From Mesaphorura yosii (lineage: Eukaryota > Arthropoda > Collembola > Poduromorpha > Tullbergiidae): a DNA stretch of 64,000 bases. Position numbers and translations under genes: made by a program. Numbering within the stretch: the first letter of the stretch is position 1; each line of letters begins with the position of its first letter. Shown one piece after another: positions 32,877 to 45,829 of this stretch. The stretch covers positions 203,335 through 267,334 of the forward strand of contig WIXG01000067.1 in the NCBI GenBank assembly GCA_009869945.1. The letters are read 5' to 3'. The notes under the pieces are model-generated. The model was given only the letters and a program-made list of their open reading frames with translations, had not been told where the DNA came from and did no database searches.

Positions 32877-34876
32877 CTTCACATCTCATACGCGGCCTCT
32901 AGCCTCAACCTTCGAGGAACTTCAAATTTTGGAAATTTGAGGTTTAATTTCCTCCTTTATGGAGAGTATGGACTATGATCATCCAGCAAAGGATGCAGCA
33001 AGATGATCCTGTCTAATGCACGGAATTATGGTCATTCCTTGCCATTTACCAAAACGACTTTGTTACCTCTTCCATTTTCTTTGACAAAATAAACGTAATA
33101 CATAGAAATACATCGATTTTTTAAAATTCATGAACACACCATCCTAAAACTGTGTCACCAAAGCTCAGGAATTAGAGTTTTACATCAGTTCAGACGAGTT
33201 TTGGCATTTTATGCGTGTGCTCTTCCCCCATTTTGAAACAGGACAGTATTTGAGAAGTTTTGGATTGGTTCCATTGCACAAACTAAAAGCACCTCCTTCG
33301 TTCATTCAGCAACCGTGACGTGTGCTCATGTTCGGCTGCTGCTGCTTCGACGTGCGTGTTCGTACAAAATATTTAACGCAAAAGGCCTTCTGTTCTGTCG
33401 GAACCCTCTCGTGTCTGGTCTCCTCCCTTGTGTCATGATACTAATACACGAACGCATTCGTTTCTATGCTTAATGCTTTCATTTATCGCAATTTTTACCA
33501 GCATTTATCCTACATAAGCATTTCCTCTTTTTTTATCAGAGTTTGAGTATTTCGGTTCGAGAATTTCTGCACATTTCTCTAATTGTGACTGTTAAAGCTG
33601 TTCTTCGCTACTTATCATCTTCGTTCAACGATCTCCAGAGAATTCGGTTTAGATTTCCAGGAAAAGTTGACTCAATCGAACATTTGAAAGCAAACCGCAT
33701 AAAAACCGTAGATTAACTCTACGCATCTAGATGCAGTTTATTTTTAGCAAGTGGTCAACACTCACGAGACACAAAGTCAAAGAGAAAAGTCTCTGGTATG
33801 TGCTGTTGCGATGTGGATGAATGAGTTTAAACCATGCAGCTGACCACGGAATGCGACTGTCCTTGAGTATTTTCTGCATGTATGCTTCTATGGCGTGATA
33901 TTTTTGCCATCACTACAAGACTACATACACTTGATAGTGGATGACGTGTCTCGTAGCAGCGGATGTTTTCATTATTGTGTTCCTAAGGACTGGAAACTGG
34001 AAACTGCTTTAATGCATCTGTACGCACCCATGCTATTTAAATGATTGTAATTGCATTTGCACTGGTAATAGGCATAATTTCAAAACCGCTGGGTCGCATG
34101 GCGACTATCCATGGAATTCTTATGTACAATCACTTTCATGTAAGATGAGTAATAATTGAGTACTGCAGCGACGGTCAGTCAATCGCAGGCTAATCGTTGA
34201 CCAAGGGAATAATACCTCATTTAGATGCTAACCCGAAAGGTTTTGTAGTTGTCCAGAAATTTAATAATATGAAATTCCATCGGATTATGCCATTCGAGAT
34301 GATTTCTGCACTCTTCGATGTAGAGATTTGACTGATCATAAGGAAGGAAAAAGAAGACCGAAAGACCTACCACGCTCTCTCATTCATGCACCAACCGACC
34401 CACCGAAATTTGCAGTCAGATTTTGAGGGCCCAATCAGAGTACACAAGCGTAAGTATTGTTCAATCTTTCAGCGTACTTCGTGTATCTCGTGTACATCAT
34501 ATTCTCTCCACGTCTTCGTCATCGTGTTTCGTGTTGTCCCGAGAGAGAACGAAACCTAATTAATGCTTCTATCTGCAATATTACTACACACTTGTAAGAT
34601 GATGACGTGATTCACATTCTGGCCATTGCCTGCTTCGCATTTACTCTCGTACCTTTCTTGGCTGACCGTAAACAGCCTACATAAACCGTAAACTCATACA
34701 TACTCATCAACCAAACGCCGCGTCGTCCTCATTGCTTTGCTGCGTGCATCTCATCATTGTTCACGTCCTCGTTCATCACAGAATTCCATACCTTTAATTA
34801 ACCTCCATCAGAATTTCAAGTGTGTCCAGTGCTCTTTAACTGTGTACTGATTAGAGTACTTGAATTTTGAGACAAA
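32877..34876. other. Intergenic between paralogs B and C
   Basis: 2 kb without recognised genes. It holds the gene B polyadenylation signal and presumably the gene C promoter. Confidence 0.5.
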
Positions 34877-36509
34877 ATGCCTGTGATTTCAAAATTCTGC
34901 TTTGGTGCATTCTCAAAGGAGGACATGTACGACAAGTTTGTCGATGTTGTGAAACCGGCACGAGACGTGCGTCTCGTATTGAATTGGCTGATGCGATCTG
35001 AAAATTTGGTGTCCAAACCAATGGACCAAGCCTCCGATATTCAATTGGCATTGAGGTGAGGATGAAATATGATTTACATTTTACTGTGGACGGAATGACA
35101 GTAGCAGTTATGAATGTCCGAAGAAGAAGGGGAAACCTCATTCGTGGCTCAGTCTATGAACTTGAGGACCATGTACCAGAATATGGCCAAGATCAGACAC
35201 ACATTAATTCCTGAATCGTAACCGTCATAATTTAAAATGATAATTATTTTAGATTTATTGAGGTCGCACTTCACGTCGTGAAGCGTACGGCTGCATTAGG
35301 AAATGCCGCACCGGCCGCGAAAATCATTCGCTCCTTAAATAAGGAGATTGGTAAGCCATTTAAATTTTATACCCAATCAACATAGGATCCAGTCGTCAAG
35401 GGGTCATCCTGCAATGTGAATACACAGGTTCCTCGGCTGCAAGTATGGCACTAAATGTGGCGGATTTCCACCTGAAGAATGCATTGTCGCTCATCGAGAA
35501 CAAAGAGAATGGCAAGGCACTAGAGCACGTCAAAGTAAGTTAGAATGTAATCGGTTACGTATTCGATTGCGAATTTTCTTTTTAATTTCTACAATTTATA
35601 TCTCCTTTGAATAGATTGGAGCTGGAATCCTCAAATTTATGACAAATCAGTCACTTTGGTTAACCTCAAAAATGAAAGCAGCCTTGAAGGCTCGGTTGAA
35701 CATTTCAAACAATGTCGGTCGTGCCATACGGCTGCAAATTGATTGGCTTCCTTTGGTTAATTCGCAAGACTTTGAGGAGCTGGCCGAAGTTCACGCTTCC
35801 ACAGCCAAAGCTTACTACAACGTGCAGAAGGAGGCCCACTGGAAGAAGGTTGTACCGTCAGTAAGTATATGCAAATGTAAAAGTGGCAAGTCAAATAAGC
35901 CTTTAAAAGTCAAGGCAGGGAAAAGGATCTCACTTTCGTAGGTCTCAATCTCTTTCATATGGATATTAATGTGCAGGTCACAGAGCAATTAGAAAGACAT
36001 CGGCGAGATTGCAAACGCTACATACGCGATTATGCTAACAAAAGAGAAGGAAAATCGTGGTACCAATCGGCGAGACTGTTGGCTATTCAATGCAACAATT
36101 TCATGGCTTGGAATGACGTCCGGCAAGACTTGGTGCTGATGGCAACTGAATTTCATGGCAAGAATTTGGAGGGAATGACTTGGTGAGAATTAAATCATGC
36201 CCCCCATTTTCCCGCGAAAACAGATTTAATTTCTATTCCTAATCTTGCCACGTTCGGGAAAACCTTTCTGGCGTTAAGGGTGAAATATTTCATGAAACTC
36301 GTAAATTATATTTAGGAACCAGTGAAAATATTTCCACCAAATTCATTTCTTTCGAGAAAAATTATATTTTCAAGAACTATTAACTATCGTTTTCTTCGCG
36401 CAGGAAGGAACTCTCCGACTACTCGGATCGAGGAGCACTTCCCGTCCGTGTTCGCATCACTTGGGCCATTCAACGGATTGCGAAAAAAGTCAAAAATTCC
36501 TCAGCTTAA
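34877..36509 (+). CDS. Uncharacterised paralog C, divergent member of the family
   Basis: Six exons: 34877-35055, 35253-35350, 35428-35534, 35615-35860, 35977-36182 and 36404-36509. They give 313 residues with standard donors (GTGAGG, GTAAGC, GTAAGT, GTAAGT, GTGAGA). The intron phases are 2, 1, 0, 0, 2, identical to A and B, and the length is close to B. Sequence likeness is weak but ordered: ENKENGKALEHVK against AENRFLEGHGHFE at the end of exon 3, ILKFM against AARFM at the start of exon 4, TEFHGKNLEGMTW against FEIHGIAAGLEDI at the end of exon 5, and SDRG against STRG early in exon 6. The protein is helical and basic, without a signal peptide, and starts MPVISKFCFGAFSKEDMYDK. The function is unknown. 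Confidence 0.8.
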
Positions 36510-39189
36510 CCAAGAAAAGGTAGCAACCAGTATTTACAGTTCCTGGGCTAACGAAAGAGCCCAAGTCAACTCTGACTTCCACTTAAGCCTTCCATTTCCT
36601 AAAGCTTTAATTACTCGTTCGAGAATCATCGTGTACTTATCTTTAATTATATCCTTGCACTGTTTCCAGTGTCCTTGTTTAAGTTGTACTTGGTGCTGTG
36701 CTAGCTTAATACTTAAGAATAAAAATAAATTGGAAATCTCAAATTCGCAAATTTGCAATCCGGCATTAGGCCAGACGCCAGACACGAGAGCCAAACGGGA
36801 CTGCCGTTTTGCGACGAGTTGCGAGCCCTCTCTCGCCGAGTGAAAGAGTTGCAAGTCCAGCCATTGACCAGCACTCACTTGCACACGGCTTCTATTAAAA
36901 AAGTACACGTTAGGTGGAGATCGAGTAGTCTCGATTCACTTTAACCTTCAACGCTTCAGCGAGCCATTGCGAAATTCGTCCACGTAGTACGGACTCTCAT
37001 ATGGTCATTCGATTCAGACCTGAACACTTGGAACTTAACCGTACCTTGTATCGTGTCAACCAATCGCGTAAAATTTTTTAATTGCGCAGCCTCAACTCTG
37101 CGCGTAAAATTTCACTCACCTTCCAAAAGCTCACCAGTCTCTTGTCTCATCCTTCCTTGAGTCCAGTTTTCCACTGCCAGTTAATTCAAAGGACATTTCG
37201 GAAGGCACTGCCACGACAACTTTCACTTCCACTGCACTCATTTCGAAGGGGCAGGCCGCCGATTCCTTTCGTCTCCATAAGTTTAATCGATCACTCACTT
37301 CGAATTCGGAGTGAAAGATGGAAGAACTCGGTGGCGAGTTTACGCTTTTTATGCGGGGACTGGAATCTCAGCCAGCTGAAAGCCGAATCCGTTTCCTGAA
37401 GTTTCATGACCGAAGAGGCAACGGAAAATGGAGTGCCAATCAGAAATTGCGACCTGATTTGCGACCTCGCGCCATGCTCGTGATGAGCCCTGTTAACAGA
37501 AATGTGATCATAATATACGTTTCGTGATAAGATAAGGCAGCACAGCAAGCCCACTTAAGCCCGGATTGTTAATGCTCTGGAATTTTCCCTTACATAATAC
37601 TAACCCCATTTTGTGTACGAGGCTCCGACGTTGCCATTCCGAATTGCGATTGGAGAACCGCGAATTGTTGTAGGGTTGCCCCTCGCGTCGGACTCGTCTT
37701 GAACTGCACTCGCACTCTGAAGACTGAGGCACCAAGACAAGTAAAGATGGTCATTAAAAAGTGGAGACATTATTCGTACATTCACATTGATCACTTGAAG
37801 TATAAGTTTTGCTTCGTGACAATTTGCATATCACAGCCGCCACAGCAAGCAGGTCAATTCGACCGCTCGACCGGTCACTTCAGTCGTCTTTGTCGTACGT
37901 GTCACCAAAGTGGAGAAGATTAGAGATACTCGTATTTATATTACAAGTAGATAAATTAAGCCAAATGTGTACATAACATGAGGTTACGGCGTGATTCATG
38001 ATAATGCCAAACATGGCCATTTATATATACATTTGCATAGCGATTGAATGACTCTTAATTCCCAGATGAGAAGGGAGACCGGTTTGCGAAAGATTTATGT
38101 CTTGGACTTCGCCTTCACAGGAATTAACGCATACGTGCACAGAACAAACTTGTGCACTCATACATGATTGAAATCAAGACTTCTTTTCACCTTTCGCCCG
38201 ACTGCTCAGCCCAAACTCCATACGGTTCCAGAAATCATGAAGTACTAATGCGAATTTCACTTACTCGGTGTGCAATTGGAATTGTCCATTGTCCAGCTCC
38301 GTGCTCAGCGTCATTCAGGATTTTGCCTCGAAATTCAGAGCAGTGGCGTCGGGATGCATAACTGGATGAAAACGCACAAAACTCGGCTTCTTTCTCGCCT
38401 GATGTGCTTCGTGCTTGAGACGCGACCAAAATTGGCTACTGCTGGTAGCGTAAGGAGGTGAACTGAATTCATTCGAGACGCGCACAAGGCTCAAGTCGCC
38501 GGAGTCACGAACCAAAAGTGGCTGCGGTTGGTACAAGAAAGAATAAACTGAGCGCATGCATCATGCACTGGTATTCAAAGCTAAGCCAAACCAAGCCCCG
38601 GAAACCAGACACCACAATCAGTTGGGTTTCAATTCTTCTCAGGAAAGACGCGTCGAAGCTATCCGCTAACGTACTCATACATTGTACAAATACAAATACA
38701 GATACCGGGTGGCGAATATTTTGTCACAGCGACATTTCGCCTGGTTACGTGCGAAACAAATATTTGTTTGACTTCACTAGAAGAGTTTATCATCACTGGG
38801 AATGAAAAACAGAAAATATGTACGCAACGCGTAGGAAATATACGCAGATATGAATGAGCGAAGAACGAATGCGAACCACACCAGTTGCACGAGGTACTAA
38901 AGATTTCTGCAGAATGATTGTTGCAAAAAATACTCAATTCGATTGGAAATCTTGCATCTTGCCTGGCCGTCGTCAGAATTCGTACTGGAGTGCCGTCAAT
39001 ATTATGGAGCCTGTATGTTTGTGCCTGGCCTACAATTTCTTTTTAAACTTTTCAAAATGTGAATCCTCGCTCAGTGGATCTCGAGGAGACATTCTTCGGA
39101 ACGGTGCTTCTTCGGCATGAACGTCGAACTCCGGCTTCTGTGCAAAAAGGCAAGCCCATGGCATTTCAACAATCAATGATTAATTTATG
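36510..39189. other. Intergenic, no recognised gene
   Basis: It contains the 3' UTR of gene C with AATAAA-like signals near 36717. Scattered open frames (for example 37318-37527) lack conserved features. Confidence 0.45.
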
Positions 39190-40968
39190 GCGTAAAACCC
39201 AGCCCAGCTTCGGGAGGCTGCCAATTAGCAACTGCCCAGCCAGTTTCCAGGATCTTTGTCCAATGGTAGTACACAAGTTCGATGTCCCACGGCGCACACT
39301 CCAATGCCAACTCCGAGCACAAGTAGGGGGATTCGAAGTACATTCACATCATTCTTTTCGGCGGGTCCTCATGCGGTGGAAGATTGAAGAGAATTGCACC
39401 AATCCTTGTCAGACGCGGGTCGTTCGAGTCGAGTCGAGTACCGGAAGTGGAAGAACCTCTCGACCACGATCTTGTCGACCAACCGATCGATGCTACTCCA
39501 GACCCCATATATTCCTGACTCAACGATGGCGCTGATGGTCTTGGCAACCAGCCGATGGATCCAAGTGGCTGGCATCTCTTGCATACGTACGAAGGGATTT
39601 GCGGGTCGATCCATGATAATGTCCTTTCTCAGCCTGAGAGGGATTTACTACCTTCGGGGCCTCAAAAGGTCCTTCGATTAGGGCAAAGTTGTCTGGTACT
39701 TTCACCTCGCCCTTGGCCGTCGTACTGATTTTTGTTCCCTATTGGATTGATCGAATGAATGTGTAGAAAAAACTCAAGATTGGATTCCGGGTCTGGATCT
39801 CACGATTCAGATGAACGTTCGCAACCGATGCTAAAATGCTGTCGCACGTCTCACATGATTCCAGTCTGGGTAGAACATACAGTGCCGGATAATCCTTGCC
39901 ATTTGTTGCGCTGACCGTCGACCCAGAGAAAATGTTCATTTTGTTCTCGACCAATGACTTCAGAGTGTCGGGGATCCAGGGCACAACCTGCTTCGTTATG
40001 AGTGCAGCAAGAATCCCCTGAGTACTCATTCGAGATGATCAGAGTCGCAAGTGTCCAAAGACTGAATACGAGCACGAATCGAGCATTAAGAAGCCGGCCT
40101 GCGAAGCCTTGACCAAGCAGGTTTCCATAACATCCCAGTACGCAGGTAGAGTTTTCATTCCAGTCGACCGGAAATTCTTGTTGCAGCATCTTGTAGGAAA
40201 GTGTCAAAGCAGCTATTGAGAGAAGCGTGAAGCCCCAAGTCCATGACCGCTAACAATGAGTTCATGTTTGTGCTCTTGATGAATTCCTTGTCCAGAACAA
40301 CGAGGAGCCTAAAGGGGAGCTCTTCTATATGGACAAAATTTTGCACCGTCGTTTTCCCAAAACCAATGATTGTATGCTACTCCAGTTACGTTAAGTTAAG
40401 CGTTCTCCAGTTAAGCTTTCACTGACGTAGTAAAATCAAACAGCAGGCAGGTTGCAATGAGGACCCGAATTCCTGGGACTACTTTCATCATCCTTGCCGA
40501 GCTTTGGCTTGAACAATCTGAAACGAACGATCATCAACTGGCCGGCACTTGCAGTTGAACGCGGCACGGGCGCTGGTCACGCAAGTATCTGAGCTTGCCA
40601 TGGTAGGAAGTTCGCCAATGGATTCCCAGGAGGAGCAGTTTTAGGTTTATCAATTTTCGCGAAAATGTTTACAATAATCGATTGGGGAAAACCAAACTTA
40701 TGAAAACCATGTCACGGGCATGAATTCTGCCAGGCATTACACGAATTGGCGAGTGACCACTATAATATACCAATTCGGAAGTTTTTAATATACTCTTACC
40801 TTCGCCCCATTTACGACCCATCCTGGTGTCTTTTCAAACGTTTGCATGAATGAATACAAATTGACTTTGCCCGATTCACCGGGCAGTGGTGATTTCATAC
40901 TCTTTTTTGCGAATAAAGGGGATAGATAAACGCTTTCCATCCGTCCGTGCATTGACCGAATGATGCAC
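39190..40968 (-). pseudogene. Decayed ionotropic receptor (iGluR-related chemoreceptor)
   Basis: Pieces of an arthropod ionotropic receptor appear in order on the minus strand. An exon at 40968-40800 (CIIRSMHGRMES ... TPGWVVNGAK, donor GTAAGA) is followed by VLGCYGNLLGQGF and RFVLVFSLWTLATLIISNEY, the channel helix. Next comes ILAALITKQVVPWIPDTLKS, the equivalent of the SYTANLAAFLT region, then KGEVKVPDNFALIEGPFEAP, RLVAKTISAIVESGIYGVW and a last hydrophobic helix (VLRIPLLVLGVGIGVCAVG). These lie in several frames: one extra base separates the channel helix from ILAALIT near 40020, and further slips occur near 40205 and 39630. Several cannot be introns because the gaps are too short. It would have been a ligand-gated cation channel for chemical sensing. 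Confidence 0.65.
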
Positions 40969-41735
40969 CTGAAGCAAATGTACCTAAAAATAATTGGGGT
41001 TCGTCATGATTTAGCCTGGCGGTTTCGGCATTCCGTTCGAATCTCAAACTTCATGCGAAAAACAGACAATTTTGTGCAGCTCATGTGAGATTGCACACAT
41101 TACAGATGAAAATGAAGAGATAAAAAAAGTATAGTTGGTATTCAAGCGCGATAAGAGTTGAACCACTTTCAATGCGCGATATCAGTGAGAAAGAAAAGCA
41201 ACATAGTTAAATACCACCAATGGTCACAATCAACTTATAAGGATCCCCTGAACCGGAAAATGGGCGTGGGTATAGTTTAGGGCTTTAGGAGAAAACGCAA
41301 TGTTAATGGCTAGTGGTCACATGGCTAGTGGCTAATGTTATCTTTGCCACACGTGTCCAGCCGAACTTTTTGATAAACTTGCCCGATGTTTCTTTATGAT
41401 TTACATGAGTACATTTTCTAAAATTATCTTCTGAGTGCATATGAAGAAGAATCATTGCTCAGTTTGTGCTTCTGAGTCTGCCAGCGAAGTTATGACTGAA
41501 CGTCATCAGAAGGTAGACGCTCAATCTTGATTAAGGAATTACGGGTACTTGTATGAATCAAGTTTAAGGAAAGGAAATCTTTATTGCAGGCGTGGCAGGC
41601 GATGGCGTCCCAGGAAGTGCCGCATTATTATTCCAATATTTCGGACTCCGACCTCGAAAATCGCCCAAAGAAGCAGGCAAAGCAGCAGAAAAATAACTGG
41701 AAGTTCAGTACAAGATTCGAATCATATCTTATCGA
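40969..41735. other. Spacer with one possible exon
   Basis: Mostly non-coding. From 41590 an open stretch after an acceptor-like TATTGCAG reads AWQAMASQEVPHYYSNIS and runs into the duplicated PDK tail. It may be a remnant of another gene. Confidence 0.35.
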
Positions 41736-42085
41736 ATCCTCCTACGACGCAAGATGGTGGTGGTAGCAACTCCTGAGGGGGTTAATTCCCTGAGTCAAAT
41801 CTGCTTTAAAAGAAACAGTAAAAATGTCTTCCAGTAACCATAATCATACAAAATAGGCTTGAATAATGAGTATTCGATATGATTACTGTATTTATGTGTG
41901 AGGGAAATAAAAAGCAGTCTTCCAAGACTCAAGACGATGGTTGCGATTACGCAACGGGCACATGATAAGTTGATAGCTAGCGGTCACAAGACTGCTGGAA
42001 GTCTTTCCTCATCCTCTCATCAACACCTTGCACAGCTCTCATCCTTGACCCATGTAAGAAGCAATAAAGAGCGTCAGAGGTCAAA
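41736..42085 (+). repeat. Segmental duplication, copy 2 (PDK 3' end copied upstream of SHMT)
   Basis: It matches 22156-22500. The last PDK codons are still readable (PPTTQDGGGSNS and stop) but the rest of PDK is absent, so this is a tail copy. It ends about 125 bases before the SHMT start codon. Confidence 0.85.
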
Positions 42086-42209
42086 GTGCTGTGATAAGAA
42101 AGTAGATTTCCACACACACACACGCTGAGCAGCCGGCCGGCCATCGCTAATCCCATCTCGCCGTCTCTGCCAATCGCTTAATCCTCTCGTAATCCCGTCC
42201 ACCAGCCGA

Positions 42210-45200
42210 ATGCTGCTGCTCAGACTGCACTCTGCTGTAACTGCTGCCGTGACAACTGGAACGCCTGGGAAACTGCTGGCGAATAAGGTGAGTTCAGATT
42301 CTGGGGGTACTCCCGAATAAAGTGAGTTTTCGGTCGTATTTCGGGAACGAGCGGACTGCGTAAAAGACAAAGAGTGGGTTTGCGAGCTGAGGCGGTCGAT
42401 TGAAAACCACTCAAATCGCAAAAAAAACCTGTTCACGTCACACACGTGCCGCCGCCGGTCTTGATCTCCTCCGTGAAGATACGAGTTCCCTGAGTAACAA
42501 CCTGTCGCAATTAAATCACGGCGCAATCACAACAGGGAGTAGCGCATGCCCTGCCACGCAACCTCGATCGCTCGTACGTTAACATTCCTTTTTGTACACT
42601 CCAAACAGCGACTGCTCCCGAATCTCCAACAACTGCAAAGAATGAGTTCAAACTGGACCGGAAACGAGCCCCTCTCCCAAGACGATCCGGAGATATGGGG
42701 GTTGTTGAGAGAAGAAAAGAAGAGACAAATGGCAGGGTTGGAGCTGATCGCGTCGGAGGTGAGTGACTTGAACTTAACTTTGACTTAACTCTGACTGGAC
42801 TTGAACTTGAGCTTGACTTGCACTTAGACCATTAAGGCAGTTGTCAAGAAAACGAACCATCGATTTTTTACTGTAAATAAGCTAACTCTGTGAAATAATG
42901 CCCCGCAGAACTTCGCCTCCCGCTCCTCCCTTGAAGCCATGGGCAGCTGTTTTAATAACAAGTACGCGGAGGGGTATCCTGGGGCCAGGTACTACGGGGG
43001 GACGGAGGTGGTTGACAAGCTAGAGTTGCTCTGTGAGAAGAGGGCTCTTGAGGCGTTTGGACTTGATAAGAACGAGTGGGGGTGCAATGTGCAGCCGTTG
43101 GTGAGTTGATTAAGAGAAAAGGAGATGACATGTTTGTTGCCATGCCGGTAACGTCTTTGACTAAGAATTAACCCGACAATTAATTTTCTGACAGTCCGGC
43201 TCCCCCGCCAACTTCCAGGCGTACACGGCTGTCCTCCAGCCACACGACCGGATCATGGGGTTGGACTTGCCGGATGGGGGGCAGTAAGTTATTTTTTTAG
43301 TTCCTTTGGTGAAGTCAAAGACTAAGGCACCTTTTTTAAATCTTAGTCTGACACATGGGTTCATGACGGACACGAAGCGGATCTCGGCCACCTCCGTCTT
43401 TTTCGAGTCGATGCCTTATCGGTTGGATCCGGCGACAGGTAAGTTTTTGGGGGTGGCGTCGTGAACGAATCAAGGGCCTCAAGGACCCCACGAAGGTCCT
43501 GGGGCGCTCGAATTCGCTGTAGCGGCGTGACCACCTTCGGCGGTAACACGCTAACCCCTGCCCCAACCGTTACAAACGAGCGAGATCCCGGCTTCTCCAA
43601 CAATTTGTTGGCGAGGCGCGGAGGGAGCGAAGCGACCGACAGCCCAGTTCTCAACAGCCGTGCAATTTAGTAGAATTTGCGGGGAAAAAGGGCGGGGAAA
43701 CTTCCAATAAATTCAAAACAGATGATACAAGAAATTGCCAAGCAGCCCAAACCCGCCAACCCTTAAAATTCCCCCCAAACTCAATTCTTCATTTCAAACC
43801 CCTTCTTAAAAACCCCCTTTTAATCCTCTCCACAGGTCTCATCGACTACGACACCCTCCTGTCAAACGCCCGCCTCTTCCGTCCCCGTGTCATCATCGCC
43901 GGCACGTCCGCCTACAGCCGCCTACTCGACTACGCCCGCTTCCGCTCGATTTGCGATGAAGTTGGAGCCTACTTGCTATCCGACATGGCCCACATCAGTG
44001 GATTGGTCGCGGCGGGTGTGATTCCCTCGCCTTTTGAGCATTCAGACATTGTCACGACCACTACGCATAAGACTCTGAGGGGTGTGAGGGCTGGATTAAT
44101 ATTTTATAGAAAAGGGGCCAGGATGGTGAAGGGGAAGGAGGTTAAGTACGATTTGGAGGGAAGGGTTAATTTTGCCGTGTTTCCGCAGCTGCAGGGCGGG
44201 CCGCACATGTGAGTGGGGGTTTTTGACGGGGGTTTTAAGAAACTAAAAAAAGAATGGGAAAAAAGGAAAAGGAGACTGTGGAAGGGAGCATGAAAAAAAG
44301 TTGAAAGAAATGAAAAAAAATCTCTTAAAAGACGAGTCTGTTAAACAATTTCCTAAGAAAAGTGTTCCCGTGGTGACGCGGTGTCTTATGACTTGTTTAT
44401 TGTTCCCGCAGGCACGCCATCGCAGGGGTCGCAGTCGCCCTCAAACAAGCTCGGGAGCCCCACTTTAAAGACTATCAAATCCAAGTACTGAAGAACGCGA
44501 AAGCGATGGCGAAACGCTTGGTTGAGCTCGGCTACAGCTGCGTGAGCGGTGGGACTGACAATCATCTCGTGCTGGCAGACATGCGGTCAAAGGTGAGTTA
44601 CTTTTGTGGTGGTTGGGGGCTCAGCAAGTGATATATGTTCTTTGAAAGTTCAGATTGAATTTCTTTTTGATGACCTCACCAAATGAATCTTGTAAAAAAA
44701 AGTTTCGCTTTGAAATCGACTTTTTTGTGATTTCTCACCAAATGAAAACATTAAACATGTTTAAAAATTATTTTTTTCTTGTGGTGAAACCCAATTCTAA
44801 AAGGCACTTTGACTTTTTCTTGTTGGCTATGGGCTCACCAAATGAAACGCTCTTTAAAAGAATATTTAACTCACTAAATTAGAACCCGTCTTTCAACAAA
44901 TTTTCTTCAGATATTTTTTGTGATCCTCTCACCAACTGAACCCTCTTATCTCCACACAGAACCTTGACGGAGCACGCGTCGAGTCCGTTTGCAACCACGT
45001 CAACATCACCGCGAACAAGAACACGTGTCCGGGGGACAAGTCTGCGTTGACTCCGAGCGGGTTGCGGTTGGGTGAGGCTTTTTCTTTTTACTGCAAAGTG
45101 TCTTTCCTTTGGCGTGAATCACTCACTTTTTTTAAATCTCTGCAGGCTCCCCCGCCCTCACCTCTCGCCAGTTCAAAGAGGCGGACTTTGAGCGCGTCAT

Positions 45201-45381
45201 TGATTTATTAGATGAGGCCGTCAAGATTGCGGCGGAGGTGAAGCAAAAGACGGAGAAGCTCAAAGACTTTAAAGAGTTTTTAGAGAAGGATGGGGAGACG
45301 ATTGGGAAGTTGAAGGGGCTGAGAGCAAAAGTGGAGGAATTCGCGAGCGGGTTCCCCATGCCTGGGTTTGAGGATCACTGA
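42210..45381 (+). CDS. SHMT: Serine hydroxymethyltransferase, mitochondrial form with possible cytosolic start
   Basis: Nine exons: 42210-42287, 42609-42758, 42909-43100, 43195-43283, 43347-43438, 43836-44208, 44412-44592, 44960-45071 and 45146-45381. They give 500 residues. It interconverts serine and glycine with tetrahydrofolate, using pyridoxal phosphate. Conserved blocks run throughout: [66 protein letters not shown] with the cofactor-binding Lys, and [15 protein letters not shown]. Exon 1 and the start of exon 2 encode a basic, Leu-rich leader ([14 protein letters not shown] ... [11 protein letters not shown]) typical of mitochondrial import. The ATG at 42642 ([11 protein letters not shown]) starts the mature core and could give a cytosolic form from an alternative first exon. 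AATAAA lies at 45452-45457. Confidence 0.97.
43460..43660. other. G+C-rich insertion-like block in SHMT intron 5
   Basis: Intron 5 (43439-43835) is longer than its neighbours and holds a G+C-rich stretch (GGCGAGGCGCGGAGGGAGCG) unlike the T-rich SHMT introns. A block of similar style lies at 45550-45665. It may be a mobile-element remnant, but no family is identified. Confidence 0.3.
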
Positions 45382-45829
45382 GCTGATTTGGTGATTGAGT
45401 TTCGAGATCTGCTTCAAATACAAGTGCAATTGCTATGGGAGCAAGTTAAGTAATAAAGTTTGAGCTTATTATATAATTATTGGTGTCAATTGTAAACGAT
45501 ATTCCATTTAAGAACAAGAGTTCAATAAAATATATATTCAATACGAGTTTTGTGGCTCCGGGAAGGAGGTCGAGGACCTCTCGCTTCGCTCGGGCTCTCG
45601 CCACCGTCACTCCGAAAGGGAGCACTCCAGTCGGAAGTCCCTCCGCAATCTTCTCCAAGGCTCATCTATGATTACCGGAATCCGACTTTGAAGACTCTCC
45701 GGCTCTCAGATCACAACAACATTGGCAAATTCGCCAAACATTGTAATTTAATTAACTAAAAAATTAAATTGTATTACAATTTTGAACTTATAAAGTGGTG
45801 ACATGCTAAATACAAAGTAATTGACTCAA
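45382..45829. other. SHMT 3' UTR and spacer
   Basis: No gene was recognised. It contains the SHMT polyadenylation signal and a G+C-rich block at 45550-45665. Confidence 0.45.

Noticed and set aside
39851-40207. Apparent C-type-lectin-like words (EHFLWVDG) in a minus-strand frame
   Set aside because: They lie in the wrong frame of the ionotropic receptor remnant and lack the Cys pattern of a lectin domain.
42109-42124. Short CA microsatellite before SHMT
   Set aside because: It is too short and common to be of interest.
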